Assembly: GCA_963969495.1 (NCBI GenBank)
Contig: OZ018321.1
Coordinates: 65,237,035 to 65,301,034 of the forward strand
Length of the DNA stretch: 64,000 nucleotides
Source: Ceratothoa steindachneri
Taxonomy: Eukaryota; Arthropoda; Malacostraca; Isopoda; Cymothoidae
Reading direction: 5' to 3'
The position numbers were made by a program, and so were the translations under genes. Positions 22,399-33,639 of the stretch are shown one piece after another. The stretch's first letter is position 1. Every line of letters begins with the position of its first letter. The notes under the pieces are model-generated. The model did no database searches. It was not told the origin of the DNA and worked only from the letters and a program-made list of their open reading frames with translations.

Positions 22399-23990
22399 AG
22401 TCGAGCTTCAAACGAAAGAGGATCGATAAAAGTAAGGCAGTAGCCCTATCAGCGCCCCAACTATGAACGTTAGGGAACGGATATATCTATGGCCCGGGTA
22501 CAAGAGACCCTAAGGCTGCGAATATGAGCCTCACAGGTGAGGCGTCGGTCAAATAAAAGACCAAGGAAACGGTGCGATTCAACCACTTCCAAGCGCAACC
22601 CACTAAGAAACAAATCCGGGTCGGAGTGGAGCCGTGGATGGTGGCAGAAGTGCACCACCTTAGTCTTTCCCTAAAGAAAACCGAAACTTGTGCGCTTCGA
22701 AATAGCGAGAGACCTAGAGTTGGCATCTGGGCCGCGCCAAAAGAGATCGAAAGATCGTCCACGGAGCACGTAGTAAGAACATTTTCCGGCAGCAGGGAGG
22801 TAATACCTTTGATGCTCAGGGCAAAGAGGGTGACACTGAGGACACTTCCCTGTTGGACACCCTCTTCCTGCTTCTTTGGGCCGGAGAGGGCTCCCGCCAC
22901 CTGTACGCGGAATCGAGGATCTGGCAAAAATTCAGATGTAAACATTGGGAAGCGTCTCCTCGCCCCCATCGTGTGCAAGATCTCCATGATACCGTATCGC
23001 CATGCGGGATCATAGTCTTTCTCGACATCGAAAAACACCTTGGCATAGTACTGTCTACAAAGGAATGCTTCGCAGACGGCATTTTCCTGTTGGAGGAGAG
23101 CATACGACGTAGAGTGGAATTTGCGGAAGCCGCACTGTGCAGAAGACAGATGGCCTCTGCTGTCCAGGAAAAAGGCTAATTTAACATTTTCTTATTTCTA
23201 CATCAAGTTGCACACACAAGAGCTTAAAGAGATTGGGTAGAAACCAGCCTAGGAAGAGTGATATCTCCCCGGTTTTCGAAAAGCGAGCACAGTAGTGATT
23301 CGCCAGGAATCTAAGAGTAGACTCTCCACCCAGATCCTCTTGAACAAATCTAACAGAGAGCCCATGCCTCGCTCACCCAGATATCGAAGCATGACGTACG
23401 GGACATCGTCCGGACAATGGGCAGTATCCACGCACGAAGCAAGAGCGGAGCGCAATTCACTCATAGTACACCTGTCGTTGAAGGGTACTTCGCCTCTGGA
23501 GGTAGAGTCCAGCCGGTGGCCTTCCGCGACATCACGACATGCATTAAATTCTGGCGGAGCAGCATCCTGGCTAGAGAATGCAGAGAAAGCGGTCGCAAGG
23601 CATTCCCCCACGGACGCGGGTTCCGAGATTGCGGTCCCATTCTACTCGAGAATGGGAGGGGGTTCTGCAAGAATTGGCCCCAAATCCTTTTGACTTGCTT
23701 CCACACCTCTGCCAGAGGTGTCTCCCCGTTAAGTGAAGACACGTATGCCCCCCAAAGAAGAGCAGCGGGCGTGCTTCGAAATATCCTGGAACCTAGCCCT
23801 ATCCCGACGAAATTCAGGAACAGTGAAATCGTTCGGGCGGCACTTATAGCGCATGTAGGCATAACGCTTATGTTTGAGGACAGTCTCACACTCGGCGGAC
23901 CACCATAGAAGTGGACGGCGTGCAAAACGGCCAGACGTTCTGGAGGTAGTAGTGGGCGTTGCGGCCACTCAGCCCACCATTGGCGTGGGA
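22395..23990 (-). pseudogene. Reverse transcriptase part of LINE copy B
   Basis: RT landmarks on the minus strand: MFFDVEKDYDPAWRYGIMEI at 23038 (catalytic Asp region), EEGVQQGSVLSVTLFALS, and SVDD in place of YVDD at 22754-22765. A thumb-like part follows (RLEVVESHRFLGLLFDRRLT, about 22540-22600). Upstream lies the linker (23250-23980) that joins endonuclease to RT in other copies. There are several frameshifts. Confidence 0.75.
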
Positions 23991-23999
23991 AAAGGAGCT

Positions 24000-26115
24000 G
24001 AAGCTCCTTTCTTACTGTCCTTCTTTCTGGGGACAGCTGTAGGAAACCCCATTAGATAGCCTGTCGACCAACTTCAGGGGTGTTGCCTCTTGTGAGTCTA
24101 ATGACTCGGTGGAGGAGCGTGGACGTTTCGCTGGGGAAAGAGGGGGGAGCCCTGGTTTTAGCCGGGGCTGGGTGTGTACCCTTTCTGCCCCCAGCTTTAC
24201 CAGGGGAGCGACCGAGTTGAGTAGAACCCACAGAAGGGCTCCAATTGAGCGGGGAAACAACCGTGCTCGTTGGGCTGGATGGGCTAGGAGTAGAGGGTGC
24301 CTTTCTAACTATTGAGGCATAAGACGTCCCAGGCAGAGCTTAGCGCGCCAGGACCAAGACCTTTGCCTCGCGGAATGAGAGTCGATCCTGGGCCTGAACG
24401 GGCAGGATTTTTTTCTCGAGGAGGTATGCACCACATTGCTTCGAAGAATCGGGGTGCAACTCTACGCAATTTAGACTTATCGTGTGCGGCCTTGGAGCAA
24501 TTTACACAGACTTCAGTTGTCCCTGAGTTAGCACGTCTACATGAGCGATTCTTATGGCCGAAGAGGTGACAGTAATTGCACCGCCGTGGCAGTGGACCGA
24601 ATGCCTTCACGTGGTAGCGGTACCAACCGGAACGCACCGACGGTTGGAGCTTGGCACAGTCGAACGTGACAAAGAGTGTAGGGGTGGGTCTCGAGTCGCC
24701 TCCCTGTTTTCTCATCACACGTTTGACCATGACCGCCCAATGGTCGGCCACCTCTAGCGATGTCTTCTATGGAGTAGTCACGAGTTACCTCTCATAAACT
24801 ACTCATTTTACAAAGTTCAAGGTAGAGTGCGGCGTCACACTCACCGGGGTGCCATCAAGTGTCCGAAGGGCACTTATCTTAGCTGCCTCGGAGCGTCCCG
24901 CCGCTTTCACCAGAAGGCTCCCTTCCGAGAAACGGGTTACCTTCGGCTTTATACCAATTACACTAGCTAATGCTCTCATCTGATGGATCATGTCGCCTTT
25001 GGCCAACATGCTCCCATCAGTGGAGCGAATAACGAGGAAGCGTTTGAAGTCAGCGGCCTCGATAACGCCAGGTAACCTCTTAATGAGGGGCCCCGATATT
25101 ATCGAGGCTTCGCCCTGCGCTCTTTTCGTAGTCGGGTGTTCCTGACCCGGAGGGGGGGGGGCAGAGGGGCCGGATGTTTCGATCTTGGCTTGGTCGCATA
25201 CCAAATTAGCAGCAGTCTCATCCGTCCCCCAAGCCCCCGCGAATGGCGAGGAGCCCTGCGTCTTTTTAGTCTTTTATTTATTTTTTTTATTTTTAGGAGA
25301 GGAGGGCGGGGAAAGAACCCCCTTCTTCTCTTGGCCGGCCGGAGCTCCCAGGCCAGATGGACCGGCCTCAGCTAGGTCTTTCTCTGAGATGGAGAAGGTC
25401 CTGACAGTGTTAGAGGCACCGGTCGGGGGAGATCCCTCCCCTCCTTGTACTGCATTGGAAACCCGGGCCTTTTGAGGAGGACCTGTGTAAGGGCGGATTC
25501 GTGTGTGTTGGTTGGCGCCGAGCCGGGATTCGCTCTCATGGAAGGCCCTACCTGCTGAGGCTGGGTTGCCCCAAGACTATGTCTATCTCAGGGGGGGGGG
25601 GCCTCCAGTTGTTGCCCCCCCCCCAGGACATCGCAGCTCCCGTTGGCAGCGTTGTCACAAGTCACGTTTGGAGAGGCACAGGCCATGACCCCGGCAAGGT
25701 TCAATATTCTTGCCAGCAGGTCTTTTGAAGAAAGCGACCGAAGGGGCCTGACTTCCCTCTTTCCCCTAAGGGGGTTCGCCCTACCGCGCCGCTTCCATGG
25801 GATACAGTCGGCTATGGGCTGCCTGCTGGCATTCTTGGCCTTTCCTTTGGAAAGAAATGGGAGGACTGCCGCTGTAATGATAGAGGTGCCCAAAACCACC
25901 TCCATAGAAGGGTGTGAGGGGCAGTCCCCTACGCCCGTAGGCGAAGAAGAGGAGTAAGCCTCCTCTCCGGTTAGAGAAATTTGGAGGGTCCCCTGCGCAA
26001 GCACAGGGGGGGGAGGGGAACCTCCATTTTTTCTTTGGAACTGCCGAGGGCGGCTCCGACGGTGGATGCGGGGAAATTAACGGGACTTTTTTTAGAAGTC
26101 TCATCATTGGGTATG
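24000..26115 (-). pseudogene. ORF1 of LINE copy B
   Basis: Same plan as ORF1 of copy A: a start region near 26115, a basic stretch, VIRSTDGSMLAKGD (about 25010-25050), AKISALRTLDGTPVSVTPHS (24800-24900), ADHWAVMVKRVMRKQGG (about 24710) and knuckles. The first knuckle CNYCHLFGHKNRSC (about 24530-24570) keeps all four ligands. The C-terminal tail ends at the deletion joint near 24000. Frames are broken in several places. Confidence 0.75.
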
Positions 26116-26642
26116 GTGACTGACTCTTTCTTGCAGGATGCAATAGCTCCTCACCTCTCGCAGTATTACGCTCTTCAAGGGGTGGGTACAGGCTAAGGTA
26201 GAGCCAGTTGGCGCCATTTAAGGCCACCCCTCTCGCTTGTGACCTGGTAGCCCTTAAGCATCGCGGCTCCACCTTGGATACGGCGTAAAATTCATAGCGA
26301 GTAAAGAGAAAATGAAAAGGGTTATGAGGAAGGTTTGGATGTAGATGAAACAGGTTGTTACTAAACACAATGCCGAACCGGAGCTCAGGGGTTAGGGAAC
26401 GTTGTCTTCTCCTCTCTCAGCCCCGATCCGGGACCGTTGGCTGAGAAGAAGGTCAAGAGCTACCGTGTGAAATTAGAGGCTTATCATAGAAAGTTGTGGG
26501 AGAGGTTGTATGAAAAGCGAGGAAACTAGGGGGAAAAAACAAGTGTTTTAAAGGAAGAAGAGGCTAAGTTGGGGTCAGACGCGGTGCTGAATCTTGTCAG
26601 CACGGCGGCCAAGATGGCAAATCGCCGCGCTCCTTGTGGGGG

Positions 26643-28260
26643 TGCGGCTTTGGAGCAATTTACACAGACTTCGGGTGAGCCCGACTTTGCACTTCTACAT
26701 GAGCGATTCGTATGGCCGAAGTCGTGACAGTAATAGCACCTCCACAGCAGTGGCACGAATTTCTTCACGGGGTAGCGGTACCAACCGGCACCCATCGACT
26801 CAGGGAGCTTGCCTCAGTCGAACCTGACGAAGAGTGTAGGGTTGGGTCTCGAGGCACCTCCCTGTTTTCCCATCACACGTTCGACCTTGACCGCCCCATG
26901 GTCTGCCACCTCTAAGGTGATGTGCTTTATGGAGTAGTCCACGAGTTCCCTCACATAAACTACTCCTTTTGTAAAGTTCATGGTAGAGTGCGGCGTCACA
27001 CTCACCGAGGTGCCATCAAGTGTCCGATGAGCACTTATCTTGGCCTCCTCGGAGGGACCCACCGCATTCTCCAGAAGGCTGCCTTCCGAGAAACGGGTCA
27101 CCTTCGGCCCTCTACCATTCACACTAGCTTATGAGCTCTTCTGATGGATCATGTCGCCCTTGGTCAACATGCTGCCATCAGTGGAGCGAATAGCGAAGAA
27201 ACCTTTGAAGCCAGCGGGCTTGATAACGGCAGGTAACCTCTAAATCAGGGGTGCCGTTGTTATCGAGGCTCCCCTGCGCTCTTATCGTTTTAGTCATAAT
27301 CAGGGGCTCTGCACCCGGAGGAGGGGGCAGAGGGGCTAGATGTACCGATCTTGGCTTGGTCGCTTACCGAAGTGGCAGCAGACGCATCCGTCTCCACAGC
27401 CCCCGTGGACGGAGAGGAGCCCCGAGTATTTTTAGTATTTTTAGTCTTTTTCCTACTTTTTTCATTTTAGGAGAGGAAGGCGGGGATTGAACCCGCTTCT
27501 TCCCTCCGCCATTAGATGCTCCTAGGCCAGTTGTCTTGCCACAGCCATGTCCTGCTTCGAGATGGAGAAGTTGCTGGTATCACATGGGCACCGGTCGGGG
27601 GAGATGCCTCCCCTCTTTGTACTGCCTTTAAACCTCGGGCTGTTTGAGGAGGACTTTCCATAGGGGCGAATTCGGGTTCGGTGCTTTGCGCCTAGCCGGG
27701 ATTCGCTCCCATGGAAGGCCATACCGTCTGAGGCTGGGTTGCCTCAAAGACCATGTCTATCTCAAGGGGAGCCTCCAGTTGGCCATCCTTCCCCCTCCAG
27801 GACATCACAGGTACCTTAGCAGCGTCATTAGTCATGTCTGGGGAGGCACAGGCATTGACCCCGGCAAGGTTCAGTATTCTTTCCAGCAGGTCTTTTGAGG
27901 GAAGCGACTAAACGGGCCTGGCTTCTTTTTCTTCCCTAAGAGGGTGCTCCCTACCTAGCCCCTTCACTGTGGAGCGGTCGATTATAGGCTGCGTGCTGGC
28001 TTTCTTGGCGGTCCCCTTGGAAAGAAAAGAGGGGACTGCGGCTGGGAACAGCGTGGTGCCCAAAAGCTCCTCTAGAGAAGGGGGCGAGGGGAGTCCCCTA
28101 CACCCGTAGGTGAAGGAGAGCAGTAAGCCTTCTCTCTAGTTATAAAAATTTGGAGGGTCCCCTGCGCAAGCAAAGGGGGGGGGTACCTCCATTTTTTCTG
28201 TGGAGCTGCCCGAGGGCGGCTGCGACGTTGGATGCGGGAAAATTAAGGGGACTTTTTTGT
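26643..28260 (-). pseudogene. ORF1 fragment of LINE copy C
   Basis: Runs from a start region near 28278 down to the zinc knuckle, cut by copy B. It shows the basic stretch near 27440, a conserved block LVDYSIKHITLEVADHGAVK (26890-26950) and AKISAHRTLDGTSVSVTPHS (26990-27050). C-terminal knuckles are missing. Broken by stops. Confidence 0.7.
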
Positions 28261-28751
28261 TAGACTCATCATTGGGCATGGTGACCCTCTTTTTCTTAAG
28301 GGATGCAATAGTTCATCATCCCTCGCAGTAGCCCGCTCTGCAAGGGGTGCGTACAGGCCTGGTAGCCCTTAAGCATCGCGGCTCTGTTTTCGGCGTAAAA
28401 TTTATAGTGTCTGAAGAGGAAAGTAAAATGGATGTGAGGAACGTATGGGTGAGGGTGAAGCAGGTTGTTAAAAAAACACCATCCCGCACCGGAGCTCAGC
28501 GGTTTCGGGAACGTTTCACCTCCCCCCTCAGCCCCGATCCCGGATGGTTGGCTGAGAAGAAGGTCAGCATCTACCCTGTGAAATTAGAGGCTCACCAGGA
28601 AAAGTTGTGGGAGAGGTTGTATGAAAAGCGAGGAAACACGGGGGAAAACACGTGTTTTGAAGTAAGGAGAATAGGCTAAGCTGGGGTCGGACGGGGTGCT
28701 GAATACCGTCAGCACGGCGGCCAGGATGGCAAATTGCCGCGCCCTTTATGG
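26643..28751 (-). mobile_element. I-group LINE, copy C (5' half, host of copy B)
   Basis: Contains ORF1 from the first zinc knuckle (CYYCHDFGHTNRSC, about 26700-26740) upward and a complete 5' UTR ending at about 28751. Its left limit coincides exactly with the 5' end of copy B, in the middle of ORF1 at TGCGGCTTTGGAGC. In intact copies this position reads straight on (TGCGGCCTTGGAGC). This shows copy B inserted here. The remaining part of C should lie left of B but is lost at the (AT)n joint. Confidence 0.75.
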
Positions 28752-31584
28752 TTTTTTTTTGAGCATTGAATTATGTTTTTTTTATTAAAGTTATTTCTAA
28801 TAATTCTTTTCTAATACAAAAAACAAAATGATGAAGTTCAGAAATAAATATACTCGTAAATATCAAAACTTTGTGAAATTTTTAAAACCCCAATAATTAC
28901 AAATGGTGAAGTTCAGAAAATTTATTTTTATATATCTTCTTCTATAACTATATTTTAGCAACATGAAATTTTGAAAATGGGAAAATTTAGTTCCTTTTTA
29001 AAATTATTATAATTGGCGAAGTTCAGAAAATTTCTAAAAATTTTAAACATTGCTGCTTTTTTTAAAGATTTTAAATTTTAATCTTCTTTTCCGTGGTGCC
29101 GAGTGTTGCAAGTAAAGTTTTATCCAATCAAAAATTATATGAAACACGGATTAATTATTTCCGTCGTTAATTATTCCATTTATAACTGATTAGAGGCGCT
29201 TTCTTCTCGATAAAGTTCCAGCCTGATTTCATTACGAGAGGGACGGGAATTTGTCAAAAGGTAAATTCTCCAGGCAAAAATTCAAACCATGATGTCCTTT
29301 AATTAAGTGTAGTAATAATTAATTGCCCTTAGAGAGTGGGAGAGGTATTTTGAGCCGTGGAAATCATTACAAATTTCGAGAGACATGAGCTATTGATACA
29401 AACTAGGCAGCTAATCCGTCTACTTAAAAAAATAATTATTTTACCTCAGTTTCGTTACATCACCTCTCTCACGTTCATTGTGCGACTGTGTGTATTTAAT
29501 GCTGTTAGTAGATTTCTGCCATCAGACATCCTTCCCCCTCTTCATTTCGTTTCCACTCTATCCAGTCTTGTTCCTTTCTTCCTCACAAGTCTAACCAGAG
29601 TTGCTCAGTCCTATCAAACGTGTTGAACCCCTTACCACTATTAGTCGTCTCATCCTAGGCAGGAATTCGCTCCTTTATCTTATCTTCCACATCAGCCAAT
29701 CCCCTTTTATCTGTAAACTTTTCAAAGAAAAATTCCCAAAGGCCCATAAAAAACAATTGAGCGTTCAAAACTCTAAATTTACTTTATTATCTTTACTAAA
29801 TTTCATTTTGGGACCAAAAGACAAAAATAGAAAAGGAAAAATCAATGCAAGGGAGAAGATTGTTTTCGTTGATCGCCGACTGATTGCCTGATTGAGGCTT
29901 TCGGGAGCTCAAATTAACTAACTGATACAGGGACACAAATGGGGATGAAAGGGAGCAGTTTAAATAAAATAAATATAAAAGTAAAATAATAAAAAAAGAA
30001 AGGAGGGTAGTGTGGATTATGACAACAATATCGCTGAATGATACTAAATAATAAAAAAATTATTATCTCAACATTATCTTATTCTCATAAAAATATCTGA
30101 AACAAAAGCAAATCAAGTTTTTCCCCGCCTCCAAATTTGGGTCGTTCACATAGACGACCTAGGTAAATCGTCCAAGAGATTTACCAAGTCAGGCCGTTCC
30201 CTTGAAACCCCAAAGCTCTTCTTTCGATGGAGGGCCTAAATGATGCGATTATTTAATGGAGAAGGAACCACTTAATTGCATTATCATATAAATAGGCAGC
30301 CTTTGTCACATTCTGCCTCTTGAATACCGCCTAATAAAGCTGAATGTCCTGACAGTATCACAGAGCTCAATTATGAGGAAGTCACGAGTAAGGGGAGCAT
30401 TGTCATGTCAGTTATGATTTTTGCATAGAATTTCATGAGGGTAGAAAGGGGGATGGGCTTTGGTTGCCCTCTCCAGGGAGGTATGTGCACTACGGAGATA
30501 TTTTCGTTGGGATTGATCGATGACGAGTGACCATCTATAAGAAATTCCTTTATAAACAAATGCTATTGCTAAAGAAATGTGAGCGTACAAATGACCAGTC
30601 ACTAACATTGGCAAAATCCCCCAAAAAACAGAACAATATTGGTAAAATGATGGACCCTTTTAACTGACCTTCAAACGTCGTATAGATAAATGCTTTGAAT
30701 GCAATCTTCGACAAACAGGGTATTCTAGAGAATAATTAACTCCCTAACCTTCAGGTGACAGGTTCACCAAAGTTGCAAGGTATACTAGCTGTATTCCCCG
30801 TAATCTTTATCCCAGGTCACCTAGTATGGACCACGAGGCCTTTGTGATATGTTTATCTATGTCACCACCTCTGAAAAAATATGAAATCAGCCATTATTTT
30901 GATGTCGGCCCTACGTATGGTTGCCAAAAATTGTTCTGTTACATTTTCAAAATGCTGCGAACAAAGGCAAGTTAAGATTGATATAATTATTTATTTGTTC
31001 TGTCCTCGAATAAATTTGGATGAGTCCCTCTAGTCTTTGCTGTTCTGTATTGGCAAGTACTAATATTTTCCTTAACAAGTTAGATTGGAAAATTAATTAT
31101 AGGGATGAAATAAAAAATTGCAAAATGTTACTGCGAATATTCTATGGATATCAATAATTAAAAATTAAATAAATATATAGAGTTAATTAAGCTGGAAAAT
31201 AGAAAAATTGGGTGAAAATTTGGCAGTCCCATTTTTAAACAAAACAGTTTCAAAATGTTTCGAAGGTAATGCTTGAAATACCATAATGACAACATTTTCA
31301 CTAAATTTAATCTAGTTTATTGATAAATGTTCTAGCTACTTTATTATAACTAAATATACCCCAAACACTCCCAACCTCAGTAGCGTTGAGTGTGACATGA
31401 CATTGTTCCAATTGTACTAAATACGTAAAGTTATTTCCTGTTAAACTGATTTCTTCCAAGCTCTATAAGGAAATATAGTATTATATAAAGCAAAGTTAAG
31501 CATAATTCGCCGTCTTAGCAAGGCCTAATATCGTATCTTCTTTTGCACAATCAACGTCAGTTACTTATAAGCTTAGCTAATGCC
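28752..31584. other. AT-rich non-coding stretch
   Basis: About 2.8 kb without a supported gene. It holds three diverged copies of a GAAGTTCAGAAA motif (28829-29030) and short AT-biased frames. Nothing else was recognised. Confidence 0.5.
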
Positions 31585-31745
31585 TGACGCTGATGTAACA
31601 TGTGTCTCTTAGATAACATATTCACATCAGTAGAGTGAATAATCAGGAAACGTTTAAAGCAGCCGGGATTGAAGACACAAGGCAGCCGTTCGATGAGGGA
31701 CTCAGACGTTTTCGATGCCCCACTTACCTTATCTGCAACTTTGTA
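31585..31745 (-). repeat. I-group LINE ORF1 scrap
   Basis: A 160-bp piece aligned by eye to the ORF1 block around the VIRSTDG domain. Shared strings are CATCAGTAGAGTGAATAA, GAAACGTTTAAAGC and GATGAGGGACTC. It is more diverged than copies A-G and has no flanking LINE sequence. Confidence 0.7.
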
Positions 31746-31796
31746 TTCCTCATCTTGGTCTCTGTCTCGACCGAAGGCACTTCTCCTAATGACGTG

Positions 31797-31818
31797 TAGG
31801 TTAGGTTAGGTTAGGTTA
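31797..31818 (+). repeat. Short TTAGG array
   Basis: About four and a half TTAGG units in phase (TAGG then three full repeats and TTA). TTAGG is the telomere unit of most arthropods. With only 22 bp this is an internal array, not a chromosome end. Confidence 0.8.
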
Positions 31819-31963
31819 CTGAAAGTCAATATTTTACTATGTAATCTTGAATATGAAGGACTAATAATATATTTATGAATTAATGTACCAGTCCTATATA
31901 ACTATAGGATATTCATATAGCTACATATATCAGGGTAAGTCCGAGCTGGAGGATAGTTTCTGA

Positions 31964-33045
31964 ATGAGAAGTGCCTTAGATAAGGAAAAAGACCTTTCCT
32001 CTGACCCATGCAGCTTCAGCCTACCTAAGCATGTGTGGTCTGCTTCACAAACACTCAGTCTCGTCGCAACAACTGATGCAAATCAGGCCCTGAATATATC
32101 TTCTTATTCAAATATCAATCATGCTGCGATGGGAAAATGCTCAGCATTATGGAACAAAAGCGGTCGTCCCAAATTAGCAGGGATTATCAAAACAGTTATC
32201 AACTGCTCAGGAAAGGGGCCTTGGATTACAAAGTGGAACTCTCTGTTTGATGCATTGTCATTACTTTTAATACAATGACAAATTAAATCAACTCATGGCG
32301 TCCCTTGAACTTCCTATGTTCAGAATTCACGAAATTGCATTTCTTGGGGAGTATGTCTCAGATTTGGATCCTATTGCAGTGGCAATTGATCGTCTATAGG
32401 AAGAACAAAACTTTTGATGAAGAATTGTTCCCTACCTTGCTCACTGTGGATAAAAATCTGAAGAGCCTTTAGTCACGTTCTCTTTGGGCTGGGTCACTAC
32501 CGGTAGCCTGTCCCTTGTACTCGGGACAAGTGCGCGCACATTGACTGGTGGACTTGTTGACTTTTGGAGGGAGGCCGGCCTTCTCCCTATTATTTAAGCA
32601 GGGTTTTTTTTATTTTGTTTTTTTCCCTTATAGGTCGCACGCTCCGGTGCCGGGGGGACCTCCCCCGATGCAGGAGCTTACTTACTGCTCGCTTCCTTTT
32701 TCCCTTTTCTTTTTTTTGGAGGGGGGGGTGTTTTTTTTACTTTTTTAATTTTATTTTAAAGTAGCCTAGTACTAGGCCAGTTTTTAATTCGGCGACTAAT
32801 GCCCAAGTAGGCAGTTGCCAGATAAGCTCTTAAAAAAAGAAAAAATCAGTCACGTTCTCTGAAATTTTGGCATCTCTTTAAGTGCAATAACTAAGGGCTT
32901 GGGAAAGTACTACCAATCTTATTTGACTTTGGCAAATGAAGCCAGCGTAACAGATGTCATTATTGCATTAAAATGTCATCCATTCTTCAAACTACGCTGG
33001 TTAGATATTAGGATTTCATGGGACACTTCAAGCCATCAAGGCTGT
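31964..33045 (+). pseudogene. hAT-like transposase remnant, split by a LINE tail
   Basis: The frame 31964-32278 contains CSALWNKSGRP and WITKWNSLFDALSLLL, a pattern I know from hAT-superfamily transposases near the catalytic core. After frame changes, FLGEYVSDLDPIAVAIDRL follows (about 32340-32398), then ELFPTLLTVDKNLKSL (to about 32470). The 364-bp insert at 32484-32847 breaks it. Beyond the insert, ITKGLGKYYQSYL and ALKCHPFFKLRWL (about 32890-33003) match the typical HPxFKLxWL block. No terminal inverted repeats were found. A domesticated hAT-derived gene is a less likely reading. Confidence 0.65.
32484..32847 (+). mobile_element. 364-bp LINE-tail insert with 13-bp target site duplication
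   Basis: Flanked by perfect AGTCACGTTCTCT copies at 32471-32483 and 32848-32860. It ends in an A-rich tail (about 32831-32847) on the plus strand. It contains the family 3' elements AGCCTAGTACTAGGCC (32763-32778) and GGCGACTAATGCCC with CAGTTGCC (about 32793-32821). It has no coding part. Its 5' start falls within about 10 bp of the start of the insert at 1172-1538 relative to the LINE. Confidence 0.9.
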
Positions 33046-33065
33046 TAAAAATATTGTGATTCCAG

Positions 33066-33321
33066 CGCAATGGAAAAAGAAGAGGGTGTCCCACAGGAAA
33101 GTTTCCTCAGTGTCAGGCTCTTACCTCTTAATATCAATGGCATCATCTCGGTGCTGCAGGAAGATGTTATCGCTAAGATCAACGTAGACGACCTTTCGAT
33201 CCTTGGCCAAGACTACGTTGGTGCACTTAGGCCGCACTCTACGGCTCCATCCTGAACCAGACTTATTTGTAAAGGTGGTCTACCTGGAAGTGTTGTACTC
33301 GAACCGTTTTCTTGGTCTTGA
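33066..33321 (+). pseudogene. RT palm fragment of LINE copy F
   Basis: Shows EKEEGVPQESFLSV and NVDD in place of YVDD (33181-33192), then LFVKVVYLEVLYSNRFLGLDF in a shifted frame. It ends exactly at the target duplication of copy E. The start is a 5' truncation directly behind the hAT remnant. Confidence 0.8.
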
Positions 33322-33639
33322 TTTTTTTTAAGGGGCTATCTGGCGACTGCCCACTTAGGCATAAGTCGCCGTAAACAAACAGCCTAGCTCTAGGCTACTT
33401 TAAAAAATTTGAATAGAAAACAACAATAAAAAGAAATAATTAGGAAGCAATAACAATAACAATACCAAAACAATAACAAAAACAACAACTAAACCTAGTT
33501 AAATGAATGGGAGAAGGCCGGCCTGCGCAAAAAAAGTCAACAAGTCCACCAATCAATGTGCATGCACTCGTCCCGAGTACAAAGAACAGGCGGTAGCGAA
33601 CCCGCCCATCTTGGTACCGGGAAAGGTAAAGTGCGCGAA

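Larger units (their letters stand above)
22395..26642 (-). mobile_element. I-group LINE, copy B (3' end and endonuclease lost)
   Basis: Minus-strand copy with the family 5' terminus at about 26642 (TTGTGGGGG end). It has a 5' UTR (26115-26642), ORF1 (about 24000-26115) and RT (22395-23600). The endonuclease is missing: the RT linker near 23990 joins directly to the ORF1 tail. The 3' end stops at the (AT)n tract, so RNase H and the 3' UTR are gone. It lies inside copy C. Confidence 0.8.

Noticed and set aside
22178..22411. 77-codon Tyr-Ile repeat frame
   Set aside because: It is the translation of the (AT)n microsatellite.
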